A DNA stretch of 6,025 nt from Chitinophagaceae bacterium (GTDB lineage Bacteria > Bacteroidota > Bacteroidia > Chitinophagales > Chitinophagaceae): assembly GCA_947452875.1 (NCBI GenBank), contig CANGEZ010000141.1:1-6025 (forward strand), given 5' to 3'. The translations under genes were made by a program, and so were the position numbers. Shown piece by piece: positions 1-5,883 of this stretch. The notes beneath the pieces are model-generated. The model was not told the origin of the DNA and did not search any database. It saw nothing but the letters and a program-made list of their open reading frames with translations. Position 1 is the first letter of the stretch. Each line of letters starts with the position of its first letter.

Positions 1-1
1 A

Positions 2-154
2 AAAGATGCGGTACGACTTTTGAAATTCAAAAATGAAATGACAGATTTGCCCATTTATGTATTGCCAGTGAAGCATCATTTTCTTTTTAATGAGTCGGCC
101 AATTTCAATAAGCTGGTACTTGATTTTATAGATTCTTACAAGAAAAAAGTTTGA
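2..154 (+). CDS. C-terminal fragment of a probable alpha/beta hydrolase
   Basis: An open frame enters from the left edge and gives 50 residues before a TGA stop at 152-154. Only the C-terminus is visible, so the start and full length are unknown. The fragment contains LPVKHHFLFNESANFNKLVL followed by DFIDSY and a lysine-rich end. This resembles the last segment of alpha/beta-hydrolase-fold enzymes, where a strand leads into the catalytic histidine (here one of the two His in KHHFLF, about residues 25-26 of the fragment) and then into a final amphipathic helix of the type F-x-x-L-V-L-D-F-I. The nucleophile and acid residues lie outside the window, so the enzyme class and substrate cannot be given. 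The next gene lies 82 bp downstream on the same strand; no clear terminator or consensus promoter is visible between them, so co-transcription is possible. The reading frame is fairly secure; the family assignment is an inference from a short motif. Confidence 0.6.
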   Translation, partial: KDAVRLLKFKNEMTDLPIYVLPVKHHFLFNESANFNKLVLDFIDSYKKKV

Positions 155-236
155 TTTCTATTTTTTAACACAACAAATCAGAAGACTTTCGTAGAAAATG
201 CGCATTTTCGCACTTCATTTTTTTACCATTATTAAT

Positions 237-3068
237 ATGAGATTCATTTACTTTTTAATAGGGATATTTTTAGTTAGTAATTCTGTATTTGCGCAGCAGC
301 AATTTCAAATTACTGGAACCATCAAGACAAAAGAAGGGAGTGTTCTATCTAATGCGACCGTTTCTTTTTTTAATCAAAATAAAAAAGACAGTGCAAAAAC
401 TACAAGCAATGAAAAAGGGAATTTTCATATTATGGCTATCGCAAACCAACAATATAAAATAGTAGTCTCATATATTGGCTTTTATAATTTTGTAAAAAAC
501 TACGATTTTTCTAATGTTACTGGAGATCAGGTTATTGATGAAATTGTTATGATACCAGGTGAAAACATGCTAGGAAATGTTACCCTTGAATCTCAGAAAG
601 TTCAGATTAAAGAGGATACCGTTTCTTATGTTATCGACAGCACCATGTATCGTAAAAACGATAATGTGGAAGCGATACTGAAAAATTTACCTGGAGTGCA
701 AGTGGATAAAGATGGAACAGTTACGGCTCAGGGCAAGCAGGTTACCAAAGTGAAAGTAAATGGAAAAGAGTTTTTCAATGGAGATGTTACCACGGCTACA
801 CGAGAGTTGAATGCCGATATGGTTGACAAAATCCAAATCATAGATGATTATGGCGATCAGGCCGCATTCACAGGAATCAAAGATGGAGACCCTTCAAAAA
901 CCATGAATATTCAGTTGAAGAAAGATAAGAATAAGGGCTATTTTGGAAATGTGTCTGGAGGAATAGGAACCGATTCGCGTTATTTAAGCTCAGTTTCTGT
1001 AAATAAATTCAACAATGATCAGCAAATTTCCATCTTCGGAAATATGAATAACACCAATGCTAGTTTATTCAATTTTGGTGGTGGGGGAGGTGGAATGGGA
1101 GGGATGATGGGCGGAATGGCGCGTTCCATGGGGATTGGCAGAGGCGGTGCCGGAGCTGGTGTAGCATTTGGAAATACTTCCAATAATGATGGTATCAGCG
1201 ATACAAAATCAATTGGTATCAATTATCGCGATGATTGGGGAACTAAAGTTTCTGTTTATGGCAGTTATAGTTTTTCTGACAAGGGAACGAGCACGATAAA
1301 GTCATCTGATCAGCAAAGTTTGTTTCAGGATAAAACTTCAACCTATCTGCAACAATCCGACAATTATACATTAGCTGATAATCATCGTTTTTCATTCAAT
1401 GTAGAATACAAAATTGATTCGATGAATTATATCAAATTCAATCCTTCATTAAGTTACAACAAATCAAGCTCGGATTATTATTCGGATTTTACATCAGCCA
1501 TAGACCAAACTAAAATTTCTGATGGTAAAATGATTGATTATGCAGATTCAAAAACGCCCAATTTGAATGGAAGTTTATTGTTTAATCATAGGTTCAAAAA
1601 AAGAGGCCGAACATTTTCAGTAAATTTTAATGGTGGTAACAATGTGACGACTTCTGATGAAAATTATGATAACCTGACTTTCACGTATCCACCCAATGGG
1701 ATGGTATTTAACAACAGACAATTACAAGATATCACGCAGTATAATAACAATTACAATTATGGAGGAAAGATTTCTTACACAGAACCACTTAGTAAAAAAC
1801 GAAATCTTGAATTCAATTATTCCTATAATTATCAGTACTTAGATAATAACAAAAGGACTTATGCCATTGATACTACAACAGGGGCTTCAAGATTTTTGGA
1901 TTCATTGAGCAATATTTACGATAACGCATACACGACAAATCGTTTTGGATTGAATATTAAAACGACTCAGAAAAAATACAATTATACAGTTGGGATGTCT
2001 GTTCAGCCTGCGGTTATTAGTACCAATTCTCAAACAACCCAAACTAGTTATACCAATCATTTGGTGAATTATTATCCAGTAATCAGATTTGCGTATAATT
2101 TTTCTAGAAGTCGTTCGCTGAATATCAATTACAATGGGAACAGCAGTCAACCTAGCAATAGTCAATTGCAGCCTGTAGTTGATCGTTCCAATCCGCAATT
2201 CATTACAGTTGGTAACCCAGACTTGAAACCAGAATTTACAAATACGCTGAGTATGCGATATAACAATTTTGATATGATTTCAGGAAATGTATTTTTTGGT
2301 AACATCAGCGCTTCATTTACACAGGATAAAATTGTAAATAGTACAAAACTGTTGAGAGGCGGAGCGCAGGAAACTACTTATGATAATGCGAATGGCTATT
2401 ATACTTTGTTTGGATTTTACAATATGTCAAGACCGATTAAAAACAGAAAATATGTTTTCAATCTGGGAGGTAATTTGGCTTACAACAACAATGTTTCATT
2501 TATCAGAGACAGCATGAATGTTGCTTATAAGAATGTTGGGAAAAATTGGGTATTAGGTCAACGTTTTTCAACTGATATCAAAATAAAAAAATGGCTAGAA
2601 ACCAATGTGAGTGTGAATTATAGTTTGAACAGCAATAAATACACATTACAATCTGAATTGAATTCTAATACGCAAACCTGGACTTTCTCGCACAATTCAA
2701 GAATATTTTTACCAAAAGATTTTATTGTTAGTTACGACATAGAAAAATCTCTTAATAAAGGATACTCGGGAAGTGCGACAGCCAATCCGTTAATTATCAA
2801 CACTACGATTGAAAAGCAATTCCTGAAGAAAAAGAACTTGTCATTAAAACTCCAAGGTTTTGATTTGCTGAATGAAAATATTGGAGTGAGCAGATCTGTT
2901 ACTGGAACCGGATTTACAGATACGAGAACAAATCGATTAGGGAGGTACTTTATGGTAAGTTTTGTGTGCAGGTTAAACAAATTCTTTGGTGATATGCAAG
3001 GTGGACCTCAAATGGGAATGCCGGGAGGTGGAATGAGAGGTGGCGGGGAGATGAGACCGATGTTTTAA
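237..3068 (+). CDS. Outer-membrane beta-barrel protein, TonB-dependent receptor-like, with carboxypeptidase-regulatory-like N-terminal domain
   Basis: The 943-residue product is a predicted outer-membrane protein. I chose the ATG at 237 over the in-frame ATG at 198 because it directly begins a typical signal peptide (MRFIYFLIGIFLVSNSVFA, residues 1-19, cleavage before QQQ); starting at 198 would put 13 extra residues in front. Residues 23-105 fit a carboxypeptidase-regulatory-like beta-sandwich (FQITGTI, NEKGNF, YKIVVSYIGF). Residues 112-135 are the linker typical of this family (LGNVTLESQKVQIKEDTVSY). Residues 137-228 resemble a receptor plug (VEAILKNLPGVQVDKDG, KVKVNGKEFFNGD). The rest, to about residue 917, is rich in Asn, Tyr, Ser and alternating hydrophobic residues, as in a large barrel, and ends in a strand GRYFMVSFVCRLNKF. 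Two Gly/Met-rich stretches stand out at residues 281-312 and 918-943. Family knowledge places it with the Bacteroidota 'outer membrane beta-barrel family' (OMP_b-brl_3-like), a distant TonB-receptor relative. No recognisable TonB box, SusD partner or GLPGLI-family neighbour is visible, so the ligand is unknown. No consensus promoter was found upstream. Confidence 0.9.
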   Translation: MRFIYFLIGIFLVSNSVFAQQQFQITGTIKTKEGSVLSNATVSFFNQNKKDSAKTTSNEKGNFHIMAIANQQYKIVVSYIGFYNFVKNYDFSNVTGDQVIDEIVMIPGENMLGNVTLESQKVQIKEDTVSYVIDSTMYRKNDNVEAILKNLPGVQVDKDGTVTAQGKQVTKVKVNGKEFFNGDVTTATRELNADMVDKIQIIDDYGDQAAFTGIKDGDPSKTMNIQLKKDKNKGYFGNVSGGIGTDSRYLSSVSVNKFNNDQQISIFGNMNNTNASLFNFGGGGGGMGGMMGGMARSMGIGRGGAGAGVAFGNTSNNDGISDTKSIGINYRDDWGTKVSVYGSYSFSDKGTSTIKSSDQQSLFQDKTSTYLQQSDNYTLADNHRFSFNVEYKIDSMNYIKFNPSLSYNKSSSDYYSDFTSAIDQTKISDGKMIDYADSKTPNLNGSLLFNHRFKKRGRTFSVNFNGGNNVTTSDENYDNLTFTYPPNGMVFNNRQLQDITQYNNNYNYGGKISYTEPLSKKRNLEFNYSYNYQYLDNNKRTYAIDTTTGASRFLDSLSNIYDNAYTTNRFGLNIKTTQKKYNYTVGMSVQPAVISTNSQTTQTSYTNHLVNYYPVIRFAYNFSRSRSLNINYNGNSSQPSNSQLQPVVDRSNPQFITVGNPDLKPEFTNTLSMRYNNFDMISGNVFFGNISASFTQDKIVNSTKLLRGGAQETTYDNANGYYTLFGFYNMSRPIKNRKYVFNLGGNLAYNNNVSFIRDSMNVAYKNVGKNWVLGQRFSTDIKIKKWLETNVSVNYSLNSNKYTLQSELNSNTQTWTFSHNSRIFLPKDFIVSYDIEKSLNKGYSGSATANPLIINTTIEKQFLKKKNLSLKLQGFDLLNENIGVSRSVTGTGFTDTRTNRLGRYFMVSFVCRLNKFFGDMQGGPQMGMPGGGMRGGGEMRPMF

Positions 3069-3094
3069 GCCCCCTCAGTCCCCCAAAGGGGGAA
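3068..3094 (+). repeat. C5/G5 hairpin repeat, left copy, overlapping the barrel-gene stop codon
   Basis: The sequence AGCCCCCT-CAG-TCCCCCAAAGGGGGAA begins on the last base of the TAA stop. It contains a hairpin TCCCCC-AAA-GGGGGA (3079-3093) with a three-base loop. A second copy lies inverted at 3444-3472, next to the stop of the convergent helicase gene. The hairpin could end transcription or protect the mRNA 3' end, but no run of T follows it, so it is not a canonical intrinsic terminator. The 3' position and the inverted twin suggest a dispersed palindromic repeat rather than a dedicated terminator. Confidence 0.7.
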
Positions 3095-3129
3095 TGTAAA
3101 ATGTAAAATATTGAATGTAGAATGTAAAG
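3093..3129. repeat. Short AT-rich imperfect repeat (AATGTAA motif)
   Basis: Four imperfect copies of AATGTA(A/G) occur in 37 bases immediately after the C5/G5 hairpin. This is low-complexity intergenic sequence with no evident function. It may be slippage-derived filler or the edge of a larger repeat. Confidence 0.45.
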
Positions 3130-3173
3130 GTGGTATTTAGGAAATGAAGTAATCATTTTCTCATGAATAAATA

Positions 3174-3211
3174 CCTCACCCCGACCCCCTCTCCTAAAGG
3201 AAGAGGGGAGG
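3174..3211. repeat. REP-like palindrome (CCTCACCCCGACCCC...GGGGAGG)
   Basis: A GC-rich hairpin sits in otherwise AT-rich DNA. CCCCTCT (3186-3192) and CC (3193-3194) pair with GG (3199-3200) and AGAGGGG (3202-3208), with one bulged A and a TAAA loop. The lead-in CCTCACCCCGA is of the kind seen in extragenic palindromes of many bacteria. It occurs once in this window. REP-type function, for example as a target of RAYT-family tyrosine transposases, is an inference from form only. Confidence 0.6.
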
Positions 3212-3248
3212 AAATAGAATTTTCGTTTTTCTAGTTTCAAAAAATAAA

Positions 3249-3350
3249 CGTTTTCTAACCCACCGTTGAAACGGTGGGCTAAAATGAAAATACCGTAAAC
3301 TCTGGCAACATTAAAAATACAAATTCGTGAATTCGTGGTTATAAAACAAT
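3249..3350. repeat. Composite repeat unit 1: CCCACCGT hairpin plus 17-mer
   Basis: The unit starts with CGTTTTCT, followed by a perfect 8-bp hairpin CCCACCGT-TGAA-ACGGTGGG (3259-3278) and GGGCTAAAATGAAA. After an AT-rich linker comes the 17-mer AATTCGTGAATTCGTGG (3322-3338), then TTATAAAACAAT. The next unit follows directly with the same order of parts, giving a period of about 102 bp. The 17-mer is itself two copies of the octamer AATTCGTG plus G and is shared with the 140-bp array on the far side of the helicase gene. Confidence 0.75.
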
Positions 3351-3440
3351 CGTTTTCTTACCCACCGTGAAACGGTGGGCTAGAATGAAATAAAATACAA
3401 TAATTCGTGAATTCTTGGTTAACCCCAATAAAACATAATC
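3351..3440. repeat. Composite repeat unit 2: CCCACCGT hairpin plus degenerate 17-mer
   Basis: This is the second tandem copy of the preceding unit. It has CGTTTTCT, a hairpin CCCACCGT-GAA-ACGGTGGG (3361-3379) with a loop one base shorter, GGGCTAGAATGAAA, then AATTCGTGAATTCTTGG (3402-3418, one mismatch to the 17-mer), and AAAACATAAT at its end. The following C5/G5 element is preceded by CATTTTC, where a third unit would have CGTTTTC. This suggests that different palindromes occupy the same slot in a modular repeat. Confidence 0.7.
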
Positions 3441-3443
3441 ATT

Positions 3444-3472
3444 TTCCCCCTTTGGGGGAATTAAAGGGGGCT
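3444..3472 (-). repeat. C5/G5 hairpin repeat, right copy, adjoining the helicase stop
   Basis: Read on the minus strand this is AGCCCCCTTTAA, then TTCCCCCAAAGGGGGAA, three bases after the helicase TAA. It matches the copy at 3068-3094 in inverted orientation; only the spacer differs (TTAAT versus CAG). The hairpin TTCCCCC-TTT-GGGGGAA (3444-3460) has a 7-bp stem. On the helicase transcript it is followed by AATGATTATG, not a T run. A role in ending or stabilising the convergent transcripts is possible but not demonstrated by the sequence. Confidence 0.7.
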
Positions 3473-3475
3473 CTA

Positions 3476-4804
3476 TTATTTCGCAATCGCAATCTTAACC
3501 TTCTTATTCTTTATTTTTTCGTCTTTAACCGCTTCAATAGCAGTTCCGATTTTTGATTTTCTCACAGCGGCAAACGCACAGAAATCTTTTACTTCAATTA
3601 AGCCGATATCATCTTTTTTGAGATTTCCTTTTTGGGTTAGAAATCCAACGATATCAATTTTATTGATTTTGTCTTTCTTTCCAGCAGCAATAAATAAGGT
3701 GCTCCATTTTGGTTTTTCAGGAATTTCGTATCGCTCGGGGAGTTCCATTTTTTGAGCTTTGTCGTTGATGTATGCATGGGTTTCTTCCTCCGGTCCGATG
3801 ATGACATAAACATTACCAGTAGCTTCCATTCGAGCGGTTCTGCCATTGCGATGGGTGAACGCATCTTCAGTATGTGGAAGGTGATAATGAACCACGCTTC
3901 TGATGTTTTCTATGTCTAGACCTCTACTTGCTAAGTCTGTGGTTATAAGCACATTAGAAGTTCCATTTCGAAATTTACATAAGGCAGTTTCGCGATCAAT
4001 TTGTTCCATGCCGCCATGGTAAAAAACAGTCAAAATTCCTTTTTCAGCCAACAATTGGTAAGTGCGTTCAACGGCATCACGGTGATTGCAAAACACGATT
4101 GTAGTGGTGTCTTTGAAAGCGCAAAGCAGTATGAAAAGGGCATCAATTTTATCGTTTTCAACCGAAAAAACGGAGTGGATTCTAAGTGTTTCGGCATCCA
4201 ATTTTTCTTCAGTGGCGTGTTTGATGGTATAAGCATCATTCATTTTAATATAAGCCGGTAATTCAATGGCTTGAGTGGCGGAAGTAAGGATTTTTTTCTC
4301 TACGGTAGTCAATTTTGAAATAATAAATTCCATTTCAGCTTGAAAATCAAGTTCCAGAATCTTGTCGAATTCATCCAAAACCAAGAATTTGATTTTTGTG
4401 GGATTGATATTGCCACGACGAAGGTGATCGGCCATACGACCAGCGGTTGCTATTATAATGGCAGGTGGTTGTATCAGATTGTTTTCTTCAATTTCACGTT
4501 TGTGGCCGCCATAACAGCAAGTTATTTTACAACCCGGACGAATTTGTTTTAAAACAGATTCAATTTGAATAGCCAGTTCGCGTGAAGGAACCATGATTAA
4601 CGCCTGTGGATCCGTTACAGAAACATCGATGGATTGAATTAAAGGGATTAAAAAAGCTAGGGTTTTACCAGAGCCGGTATTAGATAATAATATAATCTCA
4701 GGATTGGTTTTCGCAGATTCCAGCACATCCAATTGCATTGGATTTAGCGATTTGAAATTCAGATTTTCTAAAATATTTTCCGTTGACATCAAAAATTCAC
4801 TCAT
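3476..4804 (-). CDS. dbpA: DEAD-box ATP-dependent RNA helicase, DbpA-like
   Basis: The 442-residue product is a cytoplasmic ATP-dependent RNA helicase. Superfamily 2 motifs appear in order: Q motif Gln24 (NPMQ), motif I SNTGSGKT (41-48), Ia PSRELA (73-78), GG (99-100), Ib TAGR (120-123), II DEFD (144-147), III SAT (175-177), IV IVFCN (236-240), V TTDLASRGLDI (288-298), and VI HRNGRTAR (318-325). Residues about 367-440 (STLFIAAGKKDKI, DIVGFLTQKG, IGLIEVKDF, IKNKKVKIAI) match the DbpA-type RRM-like domain. In E. coli DbpA (457 residues, a similar length) this domain binds 23S rRNA hairpin 92 during large-subunit assembly; that role here is inferred. Oddities are DEFD in place of DEAD and TAGR in place of the usual TPGR, while the ATP- and RNA-contacting residues otherwise look intact. 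ATGs at 4804 and 4789 are both possible starts; a -7 promoter element four bases upstream of the first makes the second (MSTENILENLNFK) a serious alternative. It is convergent with the barrel gene and appears monocistronic. Confidence 0.92.
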   Translation of the reverse strand: MSEFLMSTENILENLNFKSLNPMQLDVLESAKTNPEIILLSNTGSGKTLAFLIPLIQSIDVSVTDPQALIMVPSRELAIQIESVLKQIRPGCKITCCYGGHKREIEENNLIQPPAIIIATAGRMADHLRRGNINPTKIKFLVLDEFDKILELDFQAEMEFIISKLTTVEKKILTSATQAIELPAYIKMNDAYTIKHATEEKLDAETLRIHSVFSVENDKIDALFILLCAFKDTTTIVFCNHRDAVERTYQLLAEKGILTVFYHGGMEQIDRETALCKFRNGTSNVLITTDLASRGLDIENIRSVVHYHLPHTEDAFTHRNGRTARMEATGNVYVIIGPEEETHAYINDKAQKMELPERYEIPEKPKWSTLFIAAGKKDKINKIDIVGFLTQKGNLKKDDIGLIEVKDFCAFAAVRKSKIGTAIEAVKDEKIKNKKVKIAIAK

Positions 4805-4808
4805 GGTG

Positions 4809-4816
4809 CAAAATTA
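4809..4816 (-). promoter_or_regulatory. Bacteroidota -7 promoter element of the helicase gene
   Basis: On the minus strand TAATTTTG is an exact match to the Bacteroidota -7 consensus TAnnTTTG and lies four bases before the first helicase ATG (TAATTTTGCACCATG). A good -33 TTG was not found at the usual distance; only TTC in CCTTCATTCG is near. If the element is used, transcription would begin at or beside the first ATG. The mRNA would then be leaderless, or translation would start at the second ATG (4789) after a leader of about 15 bases. Confidence 0.55.
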
Positions 4817-4854
4817 GATTTAATAAACCACGAATGAAGGAATTTCTTTTTTTA

Positions 4855-4876
4855 ATTCAAAGCTTCGCTTTTGAAT
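4855..4876. repeat. Small hairpin upstream of the helicase promoter
   Basis: ATTCAAAGC-TTC-GCTTTTGAAT forms a stem of nine pairs with one bulged T and a three-base loop. It lies about 40-60 bp upstream of the helicase -7 element. No T run follows on either strand, so it is not a terminator. It could be a regulator site or another extragenic palindrome. Confidence 0.4.
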
Positions 4877-4884
4877 ATTGATAA

Positions 4885-4935
4885 CCACGAATTCACGAAT
4901 TGTTTCAAAATCAAAGATCAAAAATAATAATGATT
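4885..4935 (-). repeat. Left inverted flank of the repeat region, carrying an inverted 17-mer
   Basis: CCACGAATTCACGAATT (4885-4901) is the 17-mer in reverse orientation. It is followed by GTTTCAAAATCAAA, CAAAAAT and ATGATTGA. The same order, as reverse complement and with gaps, occurs at 5884-5935, so the two stretches form a diverged inverted repeat around the 140-bp array. The similarity includes AT-rich simple sequence, so only the CCACGAATT and GTTTCAAAA parts carry real weight. Confidence 0.5.
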
Positions 4936-5181
4936 GAGTCTACACTTGAAACCTTATGAATATAGCTACATAGGTAATATTTTGACTTTTTAATTTTGAC
5001 TTTTGAATTATTCAAATTGCCTTATAATTAATATTATGTTAAATAGAATATTCTTCAAGATTATCGATCTCTATCCTAACATTGCGTGTTCATGATTATA
5101 TAATAACCCAGGAATAAAAAAACGATTTTCAAATCCGATTCTAATACGGTGTCCTATCCCATTTAGAAAATTCGAAAAAAC
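4936..5181. other. AT-rich intergenic stretch with no recognised feature
   Basis: I find no convincing coding region, tRNA or terminator here. It holds a simple repeated stretch TTTTGACTTTT, TAATTTTGACTTTTGAA (about 4980-5007) and a short palindrome TTTGAATTATTCAAA (5002-5016). The rest is unstructured to the eye. The array starts at its right edge. Confidence 0.5.
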
Positions 5182-5866
5182 AATTCGTGAATTCGTGGCT
5201 ATCTATTTCACCATACGTTCCTATGGAACGATTCATAAATTATCATTTCGGGCTAAAGACGAATTGTTCCTATGGAACAAAAATTCGTGACATCTACATT
5301 ATTAAAAAACAATCAAAAAATAATTCGTGAATTCGTGGCTATCTATTTCACCATACGTTCCTATGGAACGATTTATTTTAATTACATTTCGGGCTAGAGA
5401 CTAATTGTTCCTATGGAACAAAGATTCGTGACATCTATATTATTAAAGTCAATCAAAAAACAATTCGTGAATTCGTGGCAATCCATTTCACCATACGTTC
5501 CTATGGAACGATTCATAAATTATCATTTCGGGCTAAAGACAATTTGTTCCTATGGAACAAAAATTCGTGACATCTATATTATTAAAAAACAATCAAAAAA
5601 CAATTCGTGAATTCGTGGCTATCTATTTCACCTTACGTTCCTATGGAACGATTAATAAATTATCATTTCGGGCTAAAGACTAATTGTTCCTATGGAACAA
5701 AAATTCGTTTCATTTATATTAATAAAAACAATCAAAAAATAATTCGTGAATTCGTGGTTATCCATAAAATATCATTTTAGGCTAAGACGAATTGTTCCTA
5801 TGGAACAAAAATTCGAGTCATCTATATTATTAAAAAACAATCAAAAAATAATTCGTGAATTCGTGG
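5182..5866. repeat. Tandem array of a 140-bp unit with two palindromes per unit
   Basis: Unit starts, each marked by the 17-mer AATTCGTGAATTCGTGG, fall at 5182, 5322, 5462, 5602, 5741 and 5850. Spacings are 140, 140, 140, 139 and 109 bp; the last start is only the terminal 17-mer. Each full unit runs: 17-mer, CTATCTATTTCACC, palindrome A CGTTCCTATGGAACG, an AT-rich linker, ATTTCGGGCTAAAGAC, palindrome B TTGTTCCTATGGAACAA, a third AATTCGTG octamer, and an A/T-rich end containing ACAATCAAAAAA. Palindrome A lies at 5216-5230, 5356-5370, 5496-5510 and 5636-5650. Palindrome B lies at 5264-5280, 5405-5421, 5544-5560, 5684-5700 and 5792-5808. Units 1 and 3 differ at about six of 140 positions by hand alignment, which suggests recent amplification or homogenisation. 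Open frames crossing the array merely translate the repeat. It resembles a BIME-like cluster of extragenic palindromes; its function is unknown. Confidence 0.93.
5741..5849. repeat. Truncated fifth array unit lacking palindrome A
   Basis: This 109-bp unit keeps the 17-mer, the linker ATCATTTTAGGCTAAGAC, palindrome B (5792-5808) and the A-rich end. Thirty bases carrying palindrome A and its left flank are missing, plus one A in the GGCTAA(A)GAC stretch. The junction reads TTATCCATAAAATATC where full units have CTATC and, after the missing block, CATAAATTATC. It is also the most diverged copy at the array edge, as expected for an end unit escaping homogenisation. Confidence 0.8.
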
Positions 5867-5883
5867 CAATATCTTCGCTTCAA

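Noticed and set aside
198..236. Upstream ATG at 198 as the start of the barrel gene
   Set aside because: It would add 13 residues in front of an already complete signal peptide; the ATG at 237 gives a normal N-terminus.
155..236. A Bacteroidota promoter for the barrel gene
   Set aside because: No exact TAnnTTTG with a suitably spaced TTG was found; the nearest, TATTTTTT at 159-166, lacks the final G and a -33 partner.
3079..3093. Canonical intrinsic terminator after the barrel gene
   Set aside because: The C5/G5 hairpin is followed by ATGTAAAATG, with no T run; it was kept as a repeat with possible 3'-end function.
2950..3240. Minus-strand open frame across the end of the barrel gene and the REP-like repeats
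   Set aside because: It spans the GC-rich hairpin and antisense coding sequence; the translation is low-complexity and without recognisable domains.
4001..4552. Plus-strand open frames inside the helicase gene (4001-4261, 4340-4552)
   Set aside because: They are antisense to well-conserved helicase motifs and have no independent support.
5110..5160. tRNA-like TTCAAATCC in the AT-rich stretch
   Set aside because: It resembles a T-arm only superficially; no acceptor stem, anticodon arm or D-arm could be matched.
5182..5866. CRISPR array
   Set aside because: The period is 140 bp, whole units are conserved with no variable spacers, the palindromes are internal, and no cas genes are visible.
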